NCBI RefSeq assembly: GCF_003471165.1
Contig: NZ_QRIL01000020.1
Location: 11,114-75,113, forward strand
DNA: 64,000 nt
Reading direction: 5' to 3'
Source: Ruminococcus sp. AM22-13
Lineage (GTDB): Bacteria; Bacillota; Clostridia; Lachnospirales; Lachnospiraceae
Positions 6,995 through 15,124 of the stretch are shown here, piece after piece. Below the pieces are notes generated by a model. That model had not been told where the DNA came from and made no database searches. It saw only the letters and a program-made list of their open reading frames with translations. Position 1 is the stretch's first letter, and every line of letters begins with the position of its first letter. A program made the position numbers and the translations under genes.

Positions 6995-8386
6995 ATGGAA
7001 CGTAGAAATGCATGGCTTTCTTATACAGAAGCAGAAGAAAAAGAATTAGAAAAGACTGCGAAAGCATATCGAAACTTTCTTAATGTAGGTAAGACAGAAC
7101 GCGAATGCGTGACACAGATCGTGAAAGAAGCCCGCGAAGCAGGTTATGAATCTCTGGAAGAAAAGATTGCAAAGGGTGAGAAACTGAAAGCAGGAGATAA
7201 AATTTATACAGTAGGAATGAAGAAAATCGTTGCGCTTTTCCATATCGGTCAGGATGATATTGAAGAGGGAATGAACATTCTGGGTGCACATATCGATTCT
7301 CCGCGTCTTGATGTAAAACAGAATCCTCTCTATGAAGATACAGACCTCGCATATCTGGATACTCATTACTATGGAGGTGTTAAGAAATACCAGTGGGTAA
7401 CACTTCCACTTGCAATCCATGGAGTAGTAGTAAAGAAAGACGGAAGTGTAGCAGAGGTAAATATTGGTGAAGATGAAGAAGATCCAATCGTATATATTAC
7501 AGACCTTCTGATCCATCTGGCAGGAAAGCAGATGCAGAAAAAAGCTGCCGAAGTAATTGAGGGAGAGAATCTTGATATTCTGATCGGAAGCAGACCATTA
7601 AAGGATCTTCCGGATGATAAGAAGAAAGAGGCAGTGAAACAGAATGTACTGAATATCCTCAAAGAGAAATATGCCATAGAAGAAGAGGATTTCCTTTCTG
7701 CTGAACTTGAAATCGTACCGGCAGGTAAGGCAAGAGAGTGTGGCCTTGACAGAAGTATGATCGCGGCTTACGGCCAGGACGACAGAGTCTGCGCGTATAC
7801 TTCTCTGCTTGCAATGCTTGAAATGGAAGCACCGAAACGCACCTCATGCTGTCTGCTCGTAGACAAAGAAGAAATCGGAAGCGTAGGTGCAACAGGAATG
7901 CAGTCCCGTTTCTTTGAGAATGCAGTGGCAGAACTTCTGGATGCAATGGGCTGCTACAGTGAGCTGAAATTAAGAAGAGCGCTGAAGAATTCCAGCATGC
8001 TTTCCTCCGATGTAAGCGCGGGTTATGATCCTTCCTATGGAGAAGCATTTGAGAAAAAGAATGCCGCTTATATGGGAAGAGGTATCGTACTGAATAAATT
8101 TACCGGAGCAAGAGGTAAATCCGGATCCAATGATGCAAATGCAGAATATGTGGCCAGAGTAAGAAATATTTTTGATACCCATGAAATCGCATTCCAGACT
8201 GCTGAGCTTGGTAAAGTAGATGTAGGTGGTGGCGGAACAATCGCATATATCGCAGCTTTATATGGAATGGAAGTAATCGACAGCGGTGTTGCGGTACTGA
8301 GTATGCATGCGCCTTGGGAAGTAACGAGCAAGGCAGATGTTTATGAAGCGAAGAAAGCGTATAAGGCATTTTTACTGGATGCATAA
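6995..8386 (+). CDS. M18-family aminopeptidase
   Basis: 463-residue zinc aminopeptidase of the M18 family (yeast aminopeptidase I / aspartyl aminopeptidase type), which removes N-terminal residues from peptides in the cytoplasm. Visible family features are the first metal ligand in 'ILGAHIDSPRLDVKQNP', 'YGGVKKYQWVTLPLAIHG', the bridging aspartate in 'AAYGQDDRVCAYTSLLA', the catalytic and metal glutamates in 'LLVDKEEIGSVGATGMQS', and the final histidine ligand in 'VLSMHAPWEVTSKADV'. Length matches the family. It is monocistronic, with GAAAGGCGG before the ATG and a terminator at 8450. Confidence 0.95.
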   Translation: MERRNAWLSYTEAEEKELEKTAKAYRNFLNVGKTERECVTQIVKEAREAGYESLEEKIAKGEKLKAGDKIYTVGMKKIVALFHIGQDDIEEGMNILGAHIDSPRLDVKQNPLYEDTDLAYLDTHYYGGVKKYQWVTLPLAIHGVVVKKDGSVAEVNIGEDEEDPIVYITDLLIHLAGKQMQKKAAEVIEGENLDILIGSRPLKDLPDDKKKEAVKQNVLNILKEKYAIEEEDFLSAELEIVPAGKARECGLDRSMIAAYGQDDRVCAYTSLLAMLEMEAPKRTSCCLLVDKEEIGSVGATGMQSRFFENAVAELLDAMGCYSELKLRRALKNSSMLSSDVSAGYDPSYGEAFEKKNAAYMGRGIVLNKFTGARGKSGSNDANAEYVARVRNIFDTHEIAFQTAELGKVDVGGGGTIAYIAALYGMEVIDSGVAVLSMHAPWEVTSKADVYEAKKAYKAFLLDA

Positions 8387-8449
8387 AAATATGAAGAAAA
8401 TGCAGTTTTTGTTTCGTTTATAGTTAACAGAGACTTGCTGATTCCACAG

Positions 8450-8497
8450 AAAAGGACAGAACTTTTTGGAAAATTAAGGATCTGTCCTTTTCTTTAT
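8450..8497 (+). terminator. Terminator of the M18 aminopeptidase gene
   Basis: Perfect 11-bp stem AAAAGGACAGA (8450-8460) / TCTGTCCTTTT (8481-8491) followed by TCTTTAT. Confidence 0.8.
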
Positions 8498-8566
8498 AGC
8501 AATTTCAGAAAATACTGTAATTAATCCAGCCCATCAGAGAGTAAAACCCTGCTGGACTGTCTTACT

Positions 8567-8592
8567 TGCATTATTTTCTGGAATTGTTATAG
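8567..8592 (+). repeat. 26-bp direct repeat upstream of the export operon, copy 1
   Basis: TGCATTATTTTCTGGAATTG plus TTATAG here matches 24 of 26 bases at 9521-9546. Copy 1 precedes the ATPase gene by about 110 bases; copy 2 precedes the adaptor gene by 25 bases. A shared promoter or operator element is likely. Confidence 0.5.
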
Positions 8593-8699
8593 GAAATTAC
8601 TTTGTAATTTTTCCGGGATATAATAAGATCCGTCGGGATGAATGAGTTATGGCGGATAATATATTGTATATTGGAATTGCGGGATAAATGGAGGAAAAA

Positions 8700-9431
8700 A
8701 TGGGAGAAGCGCTGATCAGAGTAAAAGATTTGTGTAAGATATATAATCCCGGTGAGAATGAAGTGCGGGCACTGGATCATATTAATCTGGAAATCGATAA
8801 AGGTGAATTTGTTGCGATCATCGGACAGTCGGGATCCGGGAAATCTACGTTTATGAATATGCTGGGGTGCCTGGACGTTCCTACTTCCGGTGAATATTTT
8901 CTGAATGGTACAGATGTATCTACGATGGAAGACAATGAACTTTCAGAAGTGAGAAATCGAGAGATTGGATTTATTTTTCAGGGATTTAATCTGATTTCCA
9001 ATCTGACTGCCATAGAGAATGTAGAACTTCCCCTGGTATATAGGGGTGTAGACAGAAAAAACAGACATAAACTCGCCGTGGAATCCCTGACCATGGTCGG
9101 GCTTGAGAAACGAATGGATCACAAACCAAATGAAATGTCAGGCGGACAGCAGCAGAGGGTTGCCATTGCCAGGGCGATAGCAGCGCAGCCACCGGTAATC
9201 CTGGCGGATGAGCCGACTGGAAATCTGGATTCTGCGTCCAGTAAGGAGATTTTGCAGATTTTGAAAAATATGCATGAGCAGGGGAAAACAGTCATACTGA
9301 TCACTCATGATAACGGGATTGCTGCACAGGCGAGACGTGTGGTCAGGATTATAGATGGCAAGATCGAGTCAGATTTCGTTAATGAGAATTATGGAAAAGA
9401 AGAATACGTGAAAAACCAGCTGGATGCCTGA
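8700..9431 (+). CDS. MacB-like ABC transporter ATP-binding protein
   Basis: 243-residue ATPase of the MacB/LolD subfamily. Walker A '[20 protein letters not shown]' is near residue 45, the Q-loop 'FIFQGFNLI' near 95, the signature '[15 protein letters not shown]' near 147, Walker B '[12 protein letters not shown]' near 168 and the H-loop 'VILITHDN' near 202. It should power the permease at 11394 together with the adaptor at 9572. The ATG at 8700 is chosen because GGAGG (8690-8694) is correctly spaced for it; the in-frame ATG at 8688 would overlap that site. The three genes form an efflux or export operon for an unknown peptide or drug. Confidence 0.93.
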   Translation: MGEALIRVKDLCKIYNPGENEVRALDHINLEIDKGEFVAIIGQSGSGKSTFMNMLGCLDVPTSGEYFLNGTDVSTMEDNELSEVRNREIGFIFQGFNLISNLTAIENVELPLVYRGVDRKNRHKLAVESLTMVGLEKRMDHKPNEMSGGQQQRVAIARAIAAQPPVILADEPTGNLDSASSKEILQILKNMHEQGKTVILITHDNGIAAQARRVVRIIDGKIESDFVNENYGKEEYVKNQLDA

Positions 9432-9520
9432 ATGATGTTTTGTAAATAGCAGATGTATTAAGCTGCATACGGAAAGCTATATTATTGGAGTGAGATAAAT
9501 AACAGAATGATTGCATTAAC

Positions 9521-9546
9521 TGCATTATTTTCTGAAATTGCTATAG
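9521..9546 (+). repeat. 26-bp direct repeat, copy 2
   Basis: Second copy of the 8567-8592 element with two mismatches, immediately before the GAGGAGG ribosome binding site of the adaptor gene. Its presence in the 140-bp gap suggests that the adaptor gene has its own promoter under the same control as the ATPase gene. Confidence 0.5.
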
Positions 9547-9571
9547 ATGCGAGGAGGAATCAGGTAAAATT

Positions 9572-11401
9572 ATGAAAAAAAAGAAGAGTAAAAAGAAAAT
9601 TATCATAGGTGCAGCTGCTGTTTTAGTTGTTGCAGGTGGTGTTACGGTAGCAGGACAGAGAAATTCAAAGGACACGCAGATTCCGCAGGTGCCGGTAGTA
9701 ACAGCTGAGATGGGAGAAGTTGAAGAAATCGTAGATGCTACAGGAACAGTAGGAAGTGAAGAGGAAAAGACATATTATTCTCCGGTAAACGCAGAGTTAA
9801 AAACAGTTTCTTTTTCCCAGGGAGATGTGATAAAAAAAGGAACGAAGCTGATTGAATTTAACACAGAGGATCTGGAGAAAGATAATCAGAAAGCTGAACT
9901 GAATTTAAAATCAACGAAATATGATACGAAAGACACTCGGAATAAATCTGATAAAGCAGAGAAGAAGCAGAAAGATGCGAAAAAGAATGTTCAGGAACTT
10001 GAGAAGAAGATAAAGGATAAGAAAGCTTATGTGGCGTCTTTGAAGTCTCAGATTTCGGTGGCAACAGCTGCGGCTCAGCGGGAAGCAGCAGCTCAGGCGT
10101 CCGCACAGGCAGCAGCCCAGGCCCAGGCACAGCAGCAGGAAGCGCAGGCAAAAGCTCAGGCCGAGGCGAAGAAACAGCAGGAAATTCAGCGCAAATATCA
10201 GGCGGCGCTTAATACATATAAGACAGAAACCCTGCCACAATACCAGCAGAAACTTTCCGAGCTGAATTCGCAGTATAACCAGGCACAGAGTACCTATAAT
10301 CAGGCAGACACTGCATATCAGATGGCATTTGCCACATGGCAGGCAGATCCTTCTGATGAAAATATACAGGCCCTGAATGCTGCAGAAACTTCCAGAACTC
10401 AGGCACAGATTGCAATGCAGCAGGCAAAACAGGCATATGAGGATTATAAACAGCAGACACCTCAGATGCCGGACCTGGCTGATTTTACTCAAAATAGTTC
10501 CGGATCTTTAGAAGAGTTTACAGATGGTACAGAAGATGATACATCAGAGGAAGATACAGCGTCGGGAGATTATGCCTATAGTGGAAGTGACAGCAGCGCA
10601 GTAACTGCCGATACTTCTGCGTTGGAGAGTGCATTGGAATCAGCCAGCGATGAACTCGCCGAGCTTCAGTCGGATCTGGCTTCTGAGAAAGCAATCGCAG
10701 AAGCAGATTCCACGAGTCTGACAAAAGAGGAAAAAGAGAAGTTAAAAGTAACCGATAACCTTTCTGAATTGGATGCAAAATCAGCTAAAGAGCTGGTGGA
10801 GGAAGGAAAGAAAGGAATCACAGCGGAATTTAACGGAATCGTTTCCAAGGCAGATATCAAACAGGGAGCGGCAGTTACCCAGGGAATGGAGCTTTTTACC
10901 ATTCAGAATACAGATAAAGCGAGTGTGGATGTGACTCTTTCCAAATATGATTATGATACGGTAAAAGAGGGACAGTCTGCAGAAATCACACTTGGTGATA
11001 ATACTTATCAGGGTACGGTGACTAAGATGAGTCATATTGCAGTGCAGAATGAGAAAGGCACACCTGTTATTTCTGCGACGATAAGCATCAATGATCCGGA
11101 TGATGATATTTTTCTGGGAGTAGATGCAAAGGTCAAGATTCATGCAGCATCTGCAAAGAACGTTGTAACTCTTCCGGTGGAGGTGGTGAATATCGGAAAA
11201 GATGGATCTTTCTGTTATGTGATAGAGGATGGTCTGGTGACGAAAAGAGATATCACAACAGGAATCAGCTCAGAGGACTATGTGGAAGTTATAGACGGAA
11301 TCAAGGAAGGCGAAGAGGTAATTTCTGATCTGGGAGATTATACAGAAGGAATGGAAGTACAGGCAGTTTCTGAACAGACGGGAGAGGATGCCGATGAGTA
11401 A
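9572..11401 (+). CDS. MacA/HlyD-type membrane fusion (adaptor) protein
   Basis: 609-residue adaptor. A basic N-terminus and one membrane anchor (residues about 9-29) are followed by the first lipoyl half ('GEVEEIVDATGTVGSEEEKTYY', 'GDVIKKGTKLIEFNTEDLEK'), a very long coiled-coil hairpin (about 75-385) with an Ala/Gln-rich stretch at about 165-215 and an acidic Ser/Thr-rich insert near 310-345, then the second lipoyl half ('GIVSKADIKQGAAVTQGMELF'), beta barrel and membrane-proximal domain. It is much longer than Gram-negative MacA (about 370 residues), mainly through the coiled coil, and would span part of a thick wall. AGGAGG precedes the ATG, and its stop overlaps the permease start. Confidence 0.9.
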   Translation: MKKKKSKKKIIIGAAAVLVVAGGVTVAGQRNSKDTQIPQVPVVTAEMGEVEEIVDATGTVGSEEEKTYYSPVNAELKTVSFSQGDVIKKGTKLIEFNTEDLEKDNQKAELNLKSTKYDTKDTRNKSDKAEKKQKDAKKNVQELEKKIKDKKAYVASLKSQISVATAAAQREAAAQASAQAAAQAQAQQQEAQAKAQAEAKKQQEIQRKYQAALNTYKTETLPQYQQKLSELNSQYNQAQSTYNQADTAYQMAFATWQADPSDENIQALNAAETSRTQAQIAMQQAKQAYEDYKQQTPQMPDLADFTQNSSGSLEEFTDGTEDDTSEEDTASGDYAYSGSDSSAVTADTSALESALESASDELAELQSDLASEKAIAEADSTSLTKEEKEKLKVTDNLSELDAKSAKELVEEGKKGITAEFNGIVSKADIKQGAAVTQGMELFTIQNTDKASVDVTLSKYDYDTVKEGQSAEITLGDNTYQGTVTKMSHIAVQNEKGTPVISATISINDPDDDIFLGVDAKVKIHAASAKNVVTLPVEVVNIGKDGSFCYVIEDGLVTKRDITTGISSEDYVEVIDGIKEGEEVISDLGDYTEGMEVQAVSEQTGEDADE

Positions 11402-12626
11402 TCTGTATGAATATATCAAAATGGCAGTCCATAATATTATGGCAAATAAAGGCCGTTCTTTTCTGACTATGCTTGGTATTATCATTGGTATTGCATCCGT
11501 AATCGCAATCGTGTCTATCGGTGAGGGAACTAAGAACCAGATGAACAGTGAGATTGATGACATCGGTGGCGGACAGATTGCCATAAGTGTCAGCAGTGAC
11601 GCCCAGACAGCGGAAGAGTGGATTACTGCTGATGATGTGGAGGCGATCAGAGAGCTGGACGAAGTGGAAGGTGTAAATGTTTCTGATTCTTTTGACGGAG
11701 AAACGACTACCGGTAAGGGAAACTTCACACTTATGGTGACCGGAGAAGGACCTGATGCGAAGTTGTTAAATAATGCAACAATGAAGCATGGAGTCTATTT
11801 TGGGGAAAATGAGGTCCAGGAAGGGAAAAATGTCTGTGTTATTTCTGATTCAGATGCGAAAAGACTCTTTGGTACAGATGATGTTGTGGGAATGAGCATA
11901 GATGTTAACTGCTATGGTCTGACTAAGAGCTTACGTATCTGCGGTGTGACAACGCAGAAGGAGAATGGAACTTTTGTAAGCTATACATATGAAGGAATGC
12001 CGGTTACGGTTAATGTTCCATATACGACAATGAATGAGTTTACCGGTGTATCGGATTATTTTTACTCTGCGACAATACAGGCAGATAAGAGTCTGGACAG
12101 TCAGAAAGTTGCGGATAAGGTAGTGAGTCTGCTTGAAAAAAGACACCAGTGTGCTGGTGAGGATTATTTTCAGGTGCAGAGTTTCCAGGATATTATGAGT
12201 TCCATGAATCAGATGCTGGATATGGTAACTGCATTTATCTCCTTTGTCGCAGGAATTTCACTGCTGGTTGGAGGAATCGGCGTTATGAATATCATGCTGG
12301 TTTCTGTAACAGAACGTACCAGGGAAATTGGTATCCGTAAATCATTGGGAGCGAAGACTTCTTCTATTATGATGCAGTTTCTGGCGGAGGCAGCGATTCT
12401 GACCGTAATTGGTGGTCTGATAGGCATTGTACTGGGTGTGATCGGAGGATATGCGATCTGCTCAATCATAAGCAGTAGTATGGAGATGACGATCACCCCT
12501 GGAATCAGCCTGAAGACGATTCTGGCGGCAACACTATTTTCTTGTGCGGTGGGTGTTTTCTTTGGAATCTATCCTGCCAAAAAAGCCGCAAAACTCAGCC
12601 CGATTGAGGCACTTAGACGTAATTAA
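11394..12626 (+). CDS. MacB-like ABC transporter permease (FtsX fold)
   Basis: 410-residue permease with a MacB topology: first membrane helix at about 20-42 ('MLGIIIGIASVIAIVSIGEG'), a large extracytoplasmic MacB-PCD domain (about 45-275), and three C-terminal helices starting at 'FISFVAGISLLVGGIGVMN', with the family motif 'VSVTERTREIGIRKSLGA' between helices 2 and 3. The ATG at 11394 is preferred over that at 11388, since GGGAGAGG lies at 11380-11387 and would touch the earlier codon. It overlaps the adaptor stop by eight bases, so the two are probably translationally coupled. Confidence 0.93.
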   Translation: MSNLYEYIKMAVHNIMANKGRSFLTMLGIIIGIASVIAIVSIGEGTKNQMNSEIDDIGGGQIAISVSSDAQTAEEWITADDVEAIRELDEVEGVNVSDSFDGETTTGKGNFTLMVTGEGPDAKLLNNATMKHGVYFGENEVQEGKNVCVISDSDAKRLFGTDDVVGMSIDVNCYGLTKSLRICGVTTQKENGTFVSYTYEGMPVTVNVPYTTMNEFTGVSDYFYSATIQADKSLDSQKVADKVVSLLEKRHQCAGEDYFQVQSFQDIMSSMNQMLDMVTAFISFVAGISLLVGGIGVMNIMLVSVTERTREIGIRKSLGAKTSSIMMQFLAEAAILTVIGGLIGIVLGVIGGYAICSIISSSMEMTITPGISLKTILAATLFSCAVGVFFGIYPAKKAAKLSPIEALRRN

Positions 12627-12689
12627 GTTGTTGCAATTGCCATAATTGTACTGTTCAAAAGAAAAAAATAAAAAAATTCAAAAAAAGTG

Positions 12690-12718
12690 TTGACAAATCA
12701 TTCAGTATAGAGTAGAAT
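12690..12718 (+). promoter_or_regulatory. Promoter of the tRNA-Arg gene
   Basis: Consensus -35 TTGACA (12690-12695) and -10 TAGAAT (12713-12718), 17 bases apart. A start near 12725 would give a short leader before the tRNA. Confidence 0.8.
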
Positions 12719-12761
12719 ACTCATTGTTGTGAGGGACACGAGATAAGAACTTCACAAGGAT

Positions 12762-12835
12762 GTGCGTTTAGCTCAGCTGGATAGAGCGTTTGGCTACGGA
12801 CCAAAAGGTCGGGGGTTCGAATCCTCTAACGCACG
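12762..12835 (+). tRNA. tRNA-Arg(ACG)
   Basis: A 74-base cloverleaf. The acceptor GTGCGTT (12762-12768) pairs with AACGCAC (12828-12834), discriminator G at 12835. The D arm contains AGCTCAGCTGGATAGAGC. The anticodon stem TTTGG/CCAAA encloses the loop CTACGGA with anticodon ACG at 12796-12798. The T arm GGGGG-TTCGAAT-CCTCT has GGTTCGAATCC. CCA is not encoded. A strong promoter lies upstream and a terminator follows directly. Confidence 0.97.
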
Positions 12836-12836
12836 C

Positions 12837-12874
12837 TAAACCTCTGGAGATTAAGATTTCCAGAGGTTTTTTTC
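12837..12874 (+). terminator. Terminator of tRNA-Arg
   Basis: Stem AAACCTCTGGA / TCCAGAGGTTT around a short loop, followed by TTTTTTTCTT. Confidence 0.9.
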
Positions 12875-13044
12875 TTGGCAAGTTATTGACTCTTTGGCTG
12901 TTTTCGATGGTATATTTATTTCCCAATTTAATTAAACTTCATGGAAATTGTGTTGACATCAGTGTATAGTCAGAGTAAAATTAAAGAAAAGAAAAAAAGA
13001 TACTTAAACAATAAGTATTTTTGTATATATTTTTGGGAATTGTA

Positions 13045-13070
13045 TTGATTTTTGCGATACAGCATATAAT
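13045..13070 (+). promoter_or_regulatory. Promoter region of the ToxI repeat RNA
   Basis: A perfect -10 box TATAAT is at 13065-13070. The best -35 candidates are TTGTAT (13040-13045, spacer 19) or TTGATT (13045-13050, spacer 14), neither ideal. Transcription would begin near 13077, just before the tandem repeats. A second TTGACA near 12953 lies in the same region. Confidence 0.5.
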
Positions 13071-13091
13071 GTAGATAAACAAGGAAACTTG

Positions 13092-13187
13092 TTTTGAGAG
13101 AGGTCCTGCTTTAGTGGACGATTCAAAATGAGAGAGGTCCTGCTTTAGTGGACGATTCAAAATGAGAGAGGTCCTGCTTTAGTGGAC
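13092..13187 (+). ncRNA. toxI: Type III antitoxin RNA (ToxI-like tandem repeats)
   Basis: A 34-bp unit is repeated head to tail, with GAGAGAGG at 13096, 13130 and 13164; the third unit is partial and ends at GTGGAC (13187). Units are identical in sequence where they overlap. Each contains GTCC-tgctttagt-GGAC, able to form a short hairpin. The array sits between a TATAAT promoter and an intrinsic terminator, followed by a ToxN/AbiQ-like toxin gene. That order is the hallmark of type III toxin-antitoxin loci, in which the repeat RNA is processed by the toxin into units of about 34-36 nt that bind and inhibit it. Identity is inferred from architecture. Confidence 0.82.
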
Positions 13188-13189
13188 AG

Positions 13190-13221
13190 AAAGCTGTTTG
13201 TTTAATGCAAACAGCTTTTTT
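13190..13221 (+). terminator. Attenuating terminator between antitoxin RNA and toxin
   Basis: Perfect 11-bp stem AAAGCTGTTTG (13190-13200) / CAAACAGCTTT (13208-13218), seven-base loop, then a T run. In type III systems this leaky terminator sets a high antitoxin RNA to toxin mRNA ratio. Confidence 0.9.
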
Positions 13222-13233
13222 CAAAGGAGAAAT

Positions 13234-13752
13234 ATGGAAAATGAAAGCCCAATTCTTTATTATGTAGACAAGGAATATTTAAAATATCTACATAAGGAAG
13301 ATTATAGAGTAAGTGTTAAATTTAATAATAGACCATTTGCAGGAATTGTTACATTAGTAGGAGACAGGAAATATATTATTCCGCTTACATCTCAGACAAC
13401 AGAAGAAAGAAAAAATGCAGGAAAAAATAAAAGAAGTTCCCTTATAACTACATTTGTGACAGAAACTTCCGGAAAAGAGATTTCAAATCTTTTATACAAT
13501 AATATGATTCCAGTTAATGAACAGATTATTACGGCATTAGAAATTGATCCGGAAACGGACACATATGAATCTAATGAGATACGATATTTAAGAAAAAACT
13601 GGGAAACTATTAAGAAAAAAGCGGAAAAGATTTTTAATCAGAGGTATGATATAGAATCACATAATTTTAATTTTTTGAAAAAAACATGTTGCGATTTTAA
13701 AAAATTGGAAAAAGCATTGGATCAATTTGAAATCAGACAGGAAGAAAAATAG
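13234..13752 (+). CDS. toxN: Type III toxin, ToxN/AbiQ family endoribonuclease
   Basis: 172-residue protein with the ToxN/AbiQ family outline: 'YYVDKEYLKYLHKEDYRV' at the N-terminus, the core strand pair 'RPFAGIVTLVGDRKYIIPLTS', then 'NNMIPVNEQII', and the C-terminal helix 'YLRKNWETIKKKAEKIFNQRY'. Family members cut RNA at specific short sites, process their own repeat RNA and often abort phage infection. The loop after 'PLTS' lacks the lysine two residues later that is seen in ToxN, so the subfamily is divergent. The start at 13234 follows AAAGGAGA; an upstream TTG in the terminator is rejected. Expression depends on read-through of the terminator. Confidence 0.85.
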   Translation: MENESPILYYVDKEYLKYLHKEDYRVSVKFNNRPFAGIVTLVGDRKYIIPLTSQTTEERKNAGKNKRSSLITTFVTETSGKEISNLLYNNMIPVNEQIITALEIDPETDTYESNEIRYLRKNWETIKKKAEKIFNQRYDIESHNFNFLKKTCCDFKKLEKALDQFEIRQEEK

Positions 13753-13773
13753 AAAAGAGTTGACTTTAAAGAT

Positions 13774-13828
13774 AGAGGGTGTCGCTTCATCAGTTGTGTT
13801 TGATGATTTTGCGGCACCCTCTTTTAGT
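13774..13828 (+). terminator. Terminator after the toxin gene
   Basis: AGAGGGTGTCGC pairs imperfectly with GCGGCACCCTCT around a loop holding a smaller ATCA/TGAT stem, followed by TTTTAG. Confidence 0.8.
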
Positions 13829-13945
13829 GAAACTATCTTGCCATACTTTCTGCGCAGACGCAATTTATGGATTGCAAAAAATGCAATTTTCACAAACTCA
13901 TAACGAGAAATCTTCCCCAAATATGATATACTGTGTGTGATAAAA

Positions 13946-14026
13946 AATGACATACAAGATTCAACTTATTGAAAACTGTGAGATTTTGACTTGTATGTTC
14001 CCAAATAGCAGACTGCTGAATAGTTA
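13946..14026 (+). repeat. Degenerate copy of the 109-bp miniature element
   Basis: Contains ATTTTGACTTGTATGT, an altered TCTCGGGATAG block (TTCCCAAATAG) and CAGACTGCTGAATAGTTA, in the same orientation as 58108-58216. ACATACAAG at its left pairs with CTTGTATGT at 13990-13998. The left terminus is unrecognisable. It abuts the 5'-truncated GGDEF pseudogene. Confidence 0.6.
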
Positions 14027-14029
14027 ATA

Positions 14030-14547
14030 AAGAAAATAATTGGAAAATGTGCGCAGGAAGTTTTCGAGTCTCAGATGCAGCTTCTGTTTAAATCCATTCC
14101 GGAAGCACAGGGAATCTTTCATCTGAATCTGACGAAGGACACCTGGATCAGTTCAAATAGAGTATCAAGAAACGTAGAAAACCTGAAGGATGCGCCGGAT
14201 GTAGATATGCTGATCGCCCAGATTTCTGCGTTTATCCCAAATGAGCGCATGAAAGAGAAATTTCTGGGGAAGAAGATATCGTTTCCCGTTTTGGAGGCGA
14301 TGAATTCTGTCTTCTGATCAAAGATGTGACAGAGAAAGAACTTCGGATCAGGCTGGAACTTCTGGTCAGGGAAATGCGTGCGGTGTACAGAGAAGAAGAT
14401 GCCAGCGCACAAGTGAGTATCAGTGCAGGTGCAGTACTTTGCCAGGATGAGGGAAGGGAATTATCTTCTCTTATGAACCTGGCTGATAAGGCGCTGTACC
14501 AGACTAAGGAAAAGGGCAGAGATGGATATAGTATAGAAATATGTTAA
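14030..14547 (+). pseudogene. Broken GGDEF (diguanylate cyclase-like) gene
   Basis: Remnant of a sensor-GGDEF protein. One frame (14030-14317) gives a sensor-like segment with 'GIFHLNLTKDTWISSNRVSRNVENL' but no start codon. A second frame, shifted by one, gives 'DIVSRFGGDEFCLLIKDV' from about 14275 (GGDEF codons 14293-14307) and continues to 'QVSISAGAVLCQDEG' and 'LADKALYQTKEKGRDGYS', the normal GGDEF domain end, stopping at 14547. The first half of the catalytic domain (about 80 residues) is missing between the two, and the N-terminus is gone. The product would not be functional. Confidence 0.8.
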
Positions 14548-14578
14548 GTTGTAAAGGGGCTGTCGGGCACAGCAGCCT

Positions 14579-15124
14579 CTAACGCACATACAAATCGCTG
14601 AAAATCGAGGTGATATGATTAAGTAAAGAGCAATCATTTCGATTGTCTTCAGAAATTGTAATGATTTCTACCTTTGGGTGATTTACGATTTCAGGCCAGA
14701 AAGATTCTGCAGGTTCCTGCAATACCCCTAAAATGGGAGTCTGCCCATCCAAAAGGTTTAGGATTTTTTTTCGAAATAAAGCTGCGTCTGCTTCATGTGG
14801 ACCAAGCTCATCCATAACAATCAAAGAGCAGTCAGAACACATGGAAAGAATATTGCATCCAAGGCGATCAAAGGTATCAGCAGTGTGTTCATCTGTTTTT
14901 CCGCATAAAAACAAAAGATTAGATTCGTTTGGGAGCTCCTTCTCTTTTAGATGGTACATATGAACTGAATACTGATCCTTCAGATAGTTTTTTGTGCGGA
15001 CAGTCAGGAATCCATCAGCGGTTTTCTTATAATCGTCTAATATCTTTTGGATCAATGTAGATTTTCCAATGTGTTTTTTACCAGTTAAAAATATATGTTG
15101 AGTCATAGTAAAGTCCCATTTCAT
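14579..15124 (-). CDS. THEP1-like nucleoside-triphosphatase
   Basis: 181-residue P-loop NTPase of the THEP1/NTPase_1 family. Walker A is 'FLTGKKHIGKSTLIQKIL' near residue 15, and Walker B-like 'CSLIVMDELGPHEADAALF' near residue 100 keeps the family's 'DE(L/I)G' motif. The purified family members hydrolyse NTPs, with unknown cellular role. The ATG at 15124 overlaps the stop of the methyltransferase gene as ATGA, which argues for coupling; an in-frame ATG at 15106 is an alternative. As the last gene of an importer operon it may act on the imported metal or cofactor, or assist uptake; that is inference. Confidence 0.8.
   Translation of the reverse strand: MKWDFTMTQHIFLTGKKHIGKSTLIQKILDDYKKTADGFLTVRTKNYLKDQYSVHMYHLKEKELPNESNLLFLCGKTDEHTADTFDRLGCNILSMCSDCSLIVMDELGPHEADAALFRKKILNLLDGQTPILGVLQEPAESFWPEIVNHPKVEIITISEDNRNDCSLLNHITSIFSDLYVR

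Noticed and set aside
7046..7516. Open frame antisense to the M18 aminopeptidase
   Set aside because: Cys/Phe/Ile-rich composition and complete overlap with a well-supported gene.
13092..13187. Three regular repeats suggesting a CRISPR array
   Set aside because: Units are directly adjacent without variable spacers, there are no cas genes, and the terminator-toxin arrangement explains them as a type III antitoxin RNA.
13198..13233. Upstream TTG start giving a longer toxin
   Set aside because: It lies inside the terminator hairpin and lacks a ribosome binding site, while the ATG at 13234 has AAAGGAGA at proper distance.
14075..14317. An independent 80-residue gene
   Set aside because: It is the sensor half of the broken GGDEF gene; the reading frame has no upstream start and continues in another frame into GGDEF.
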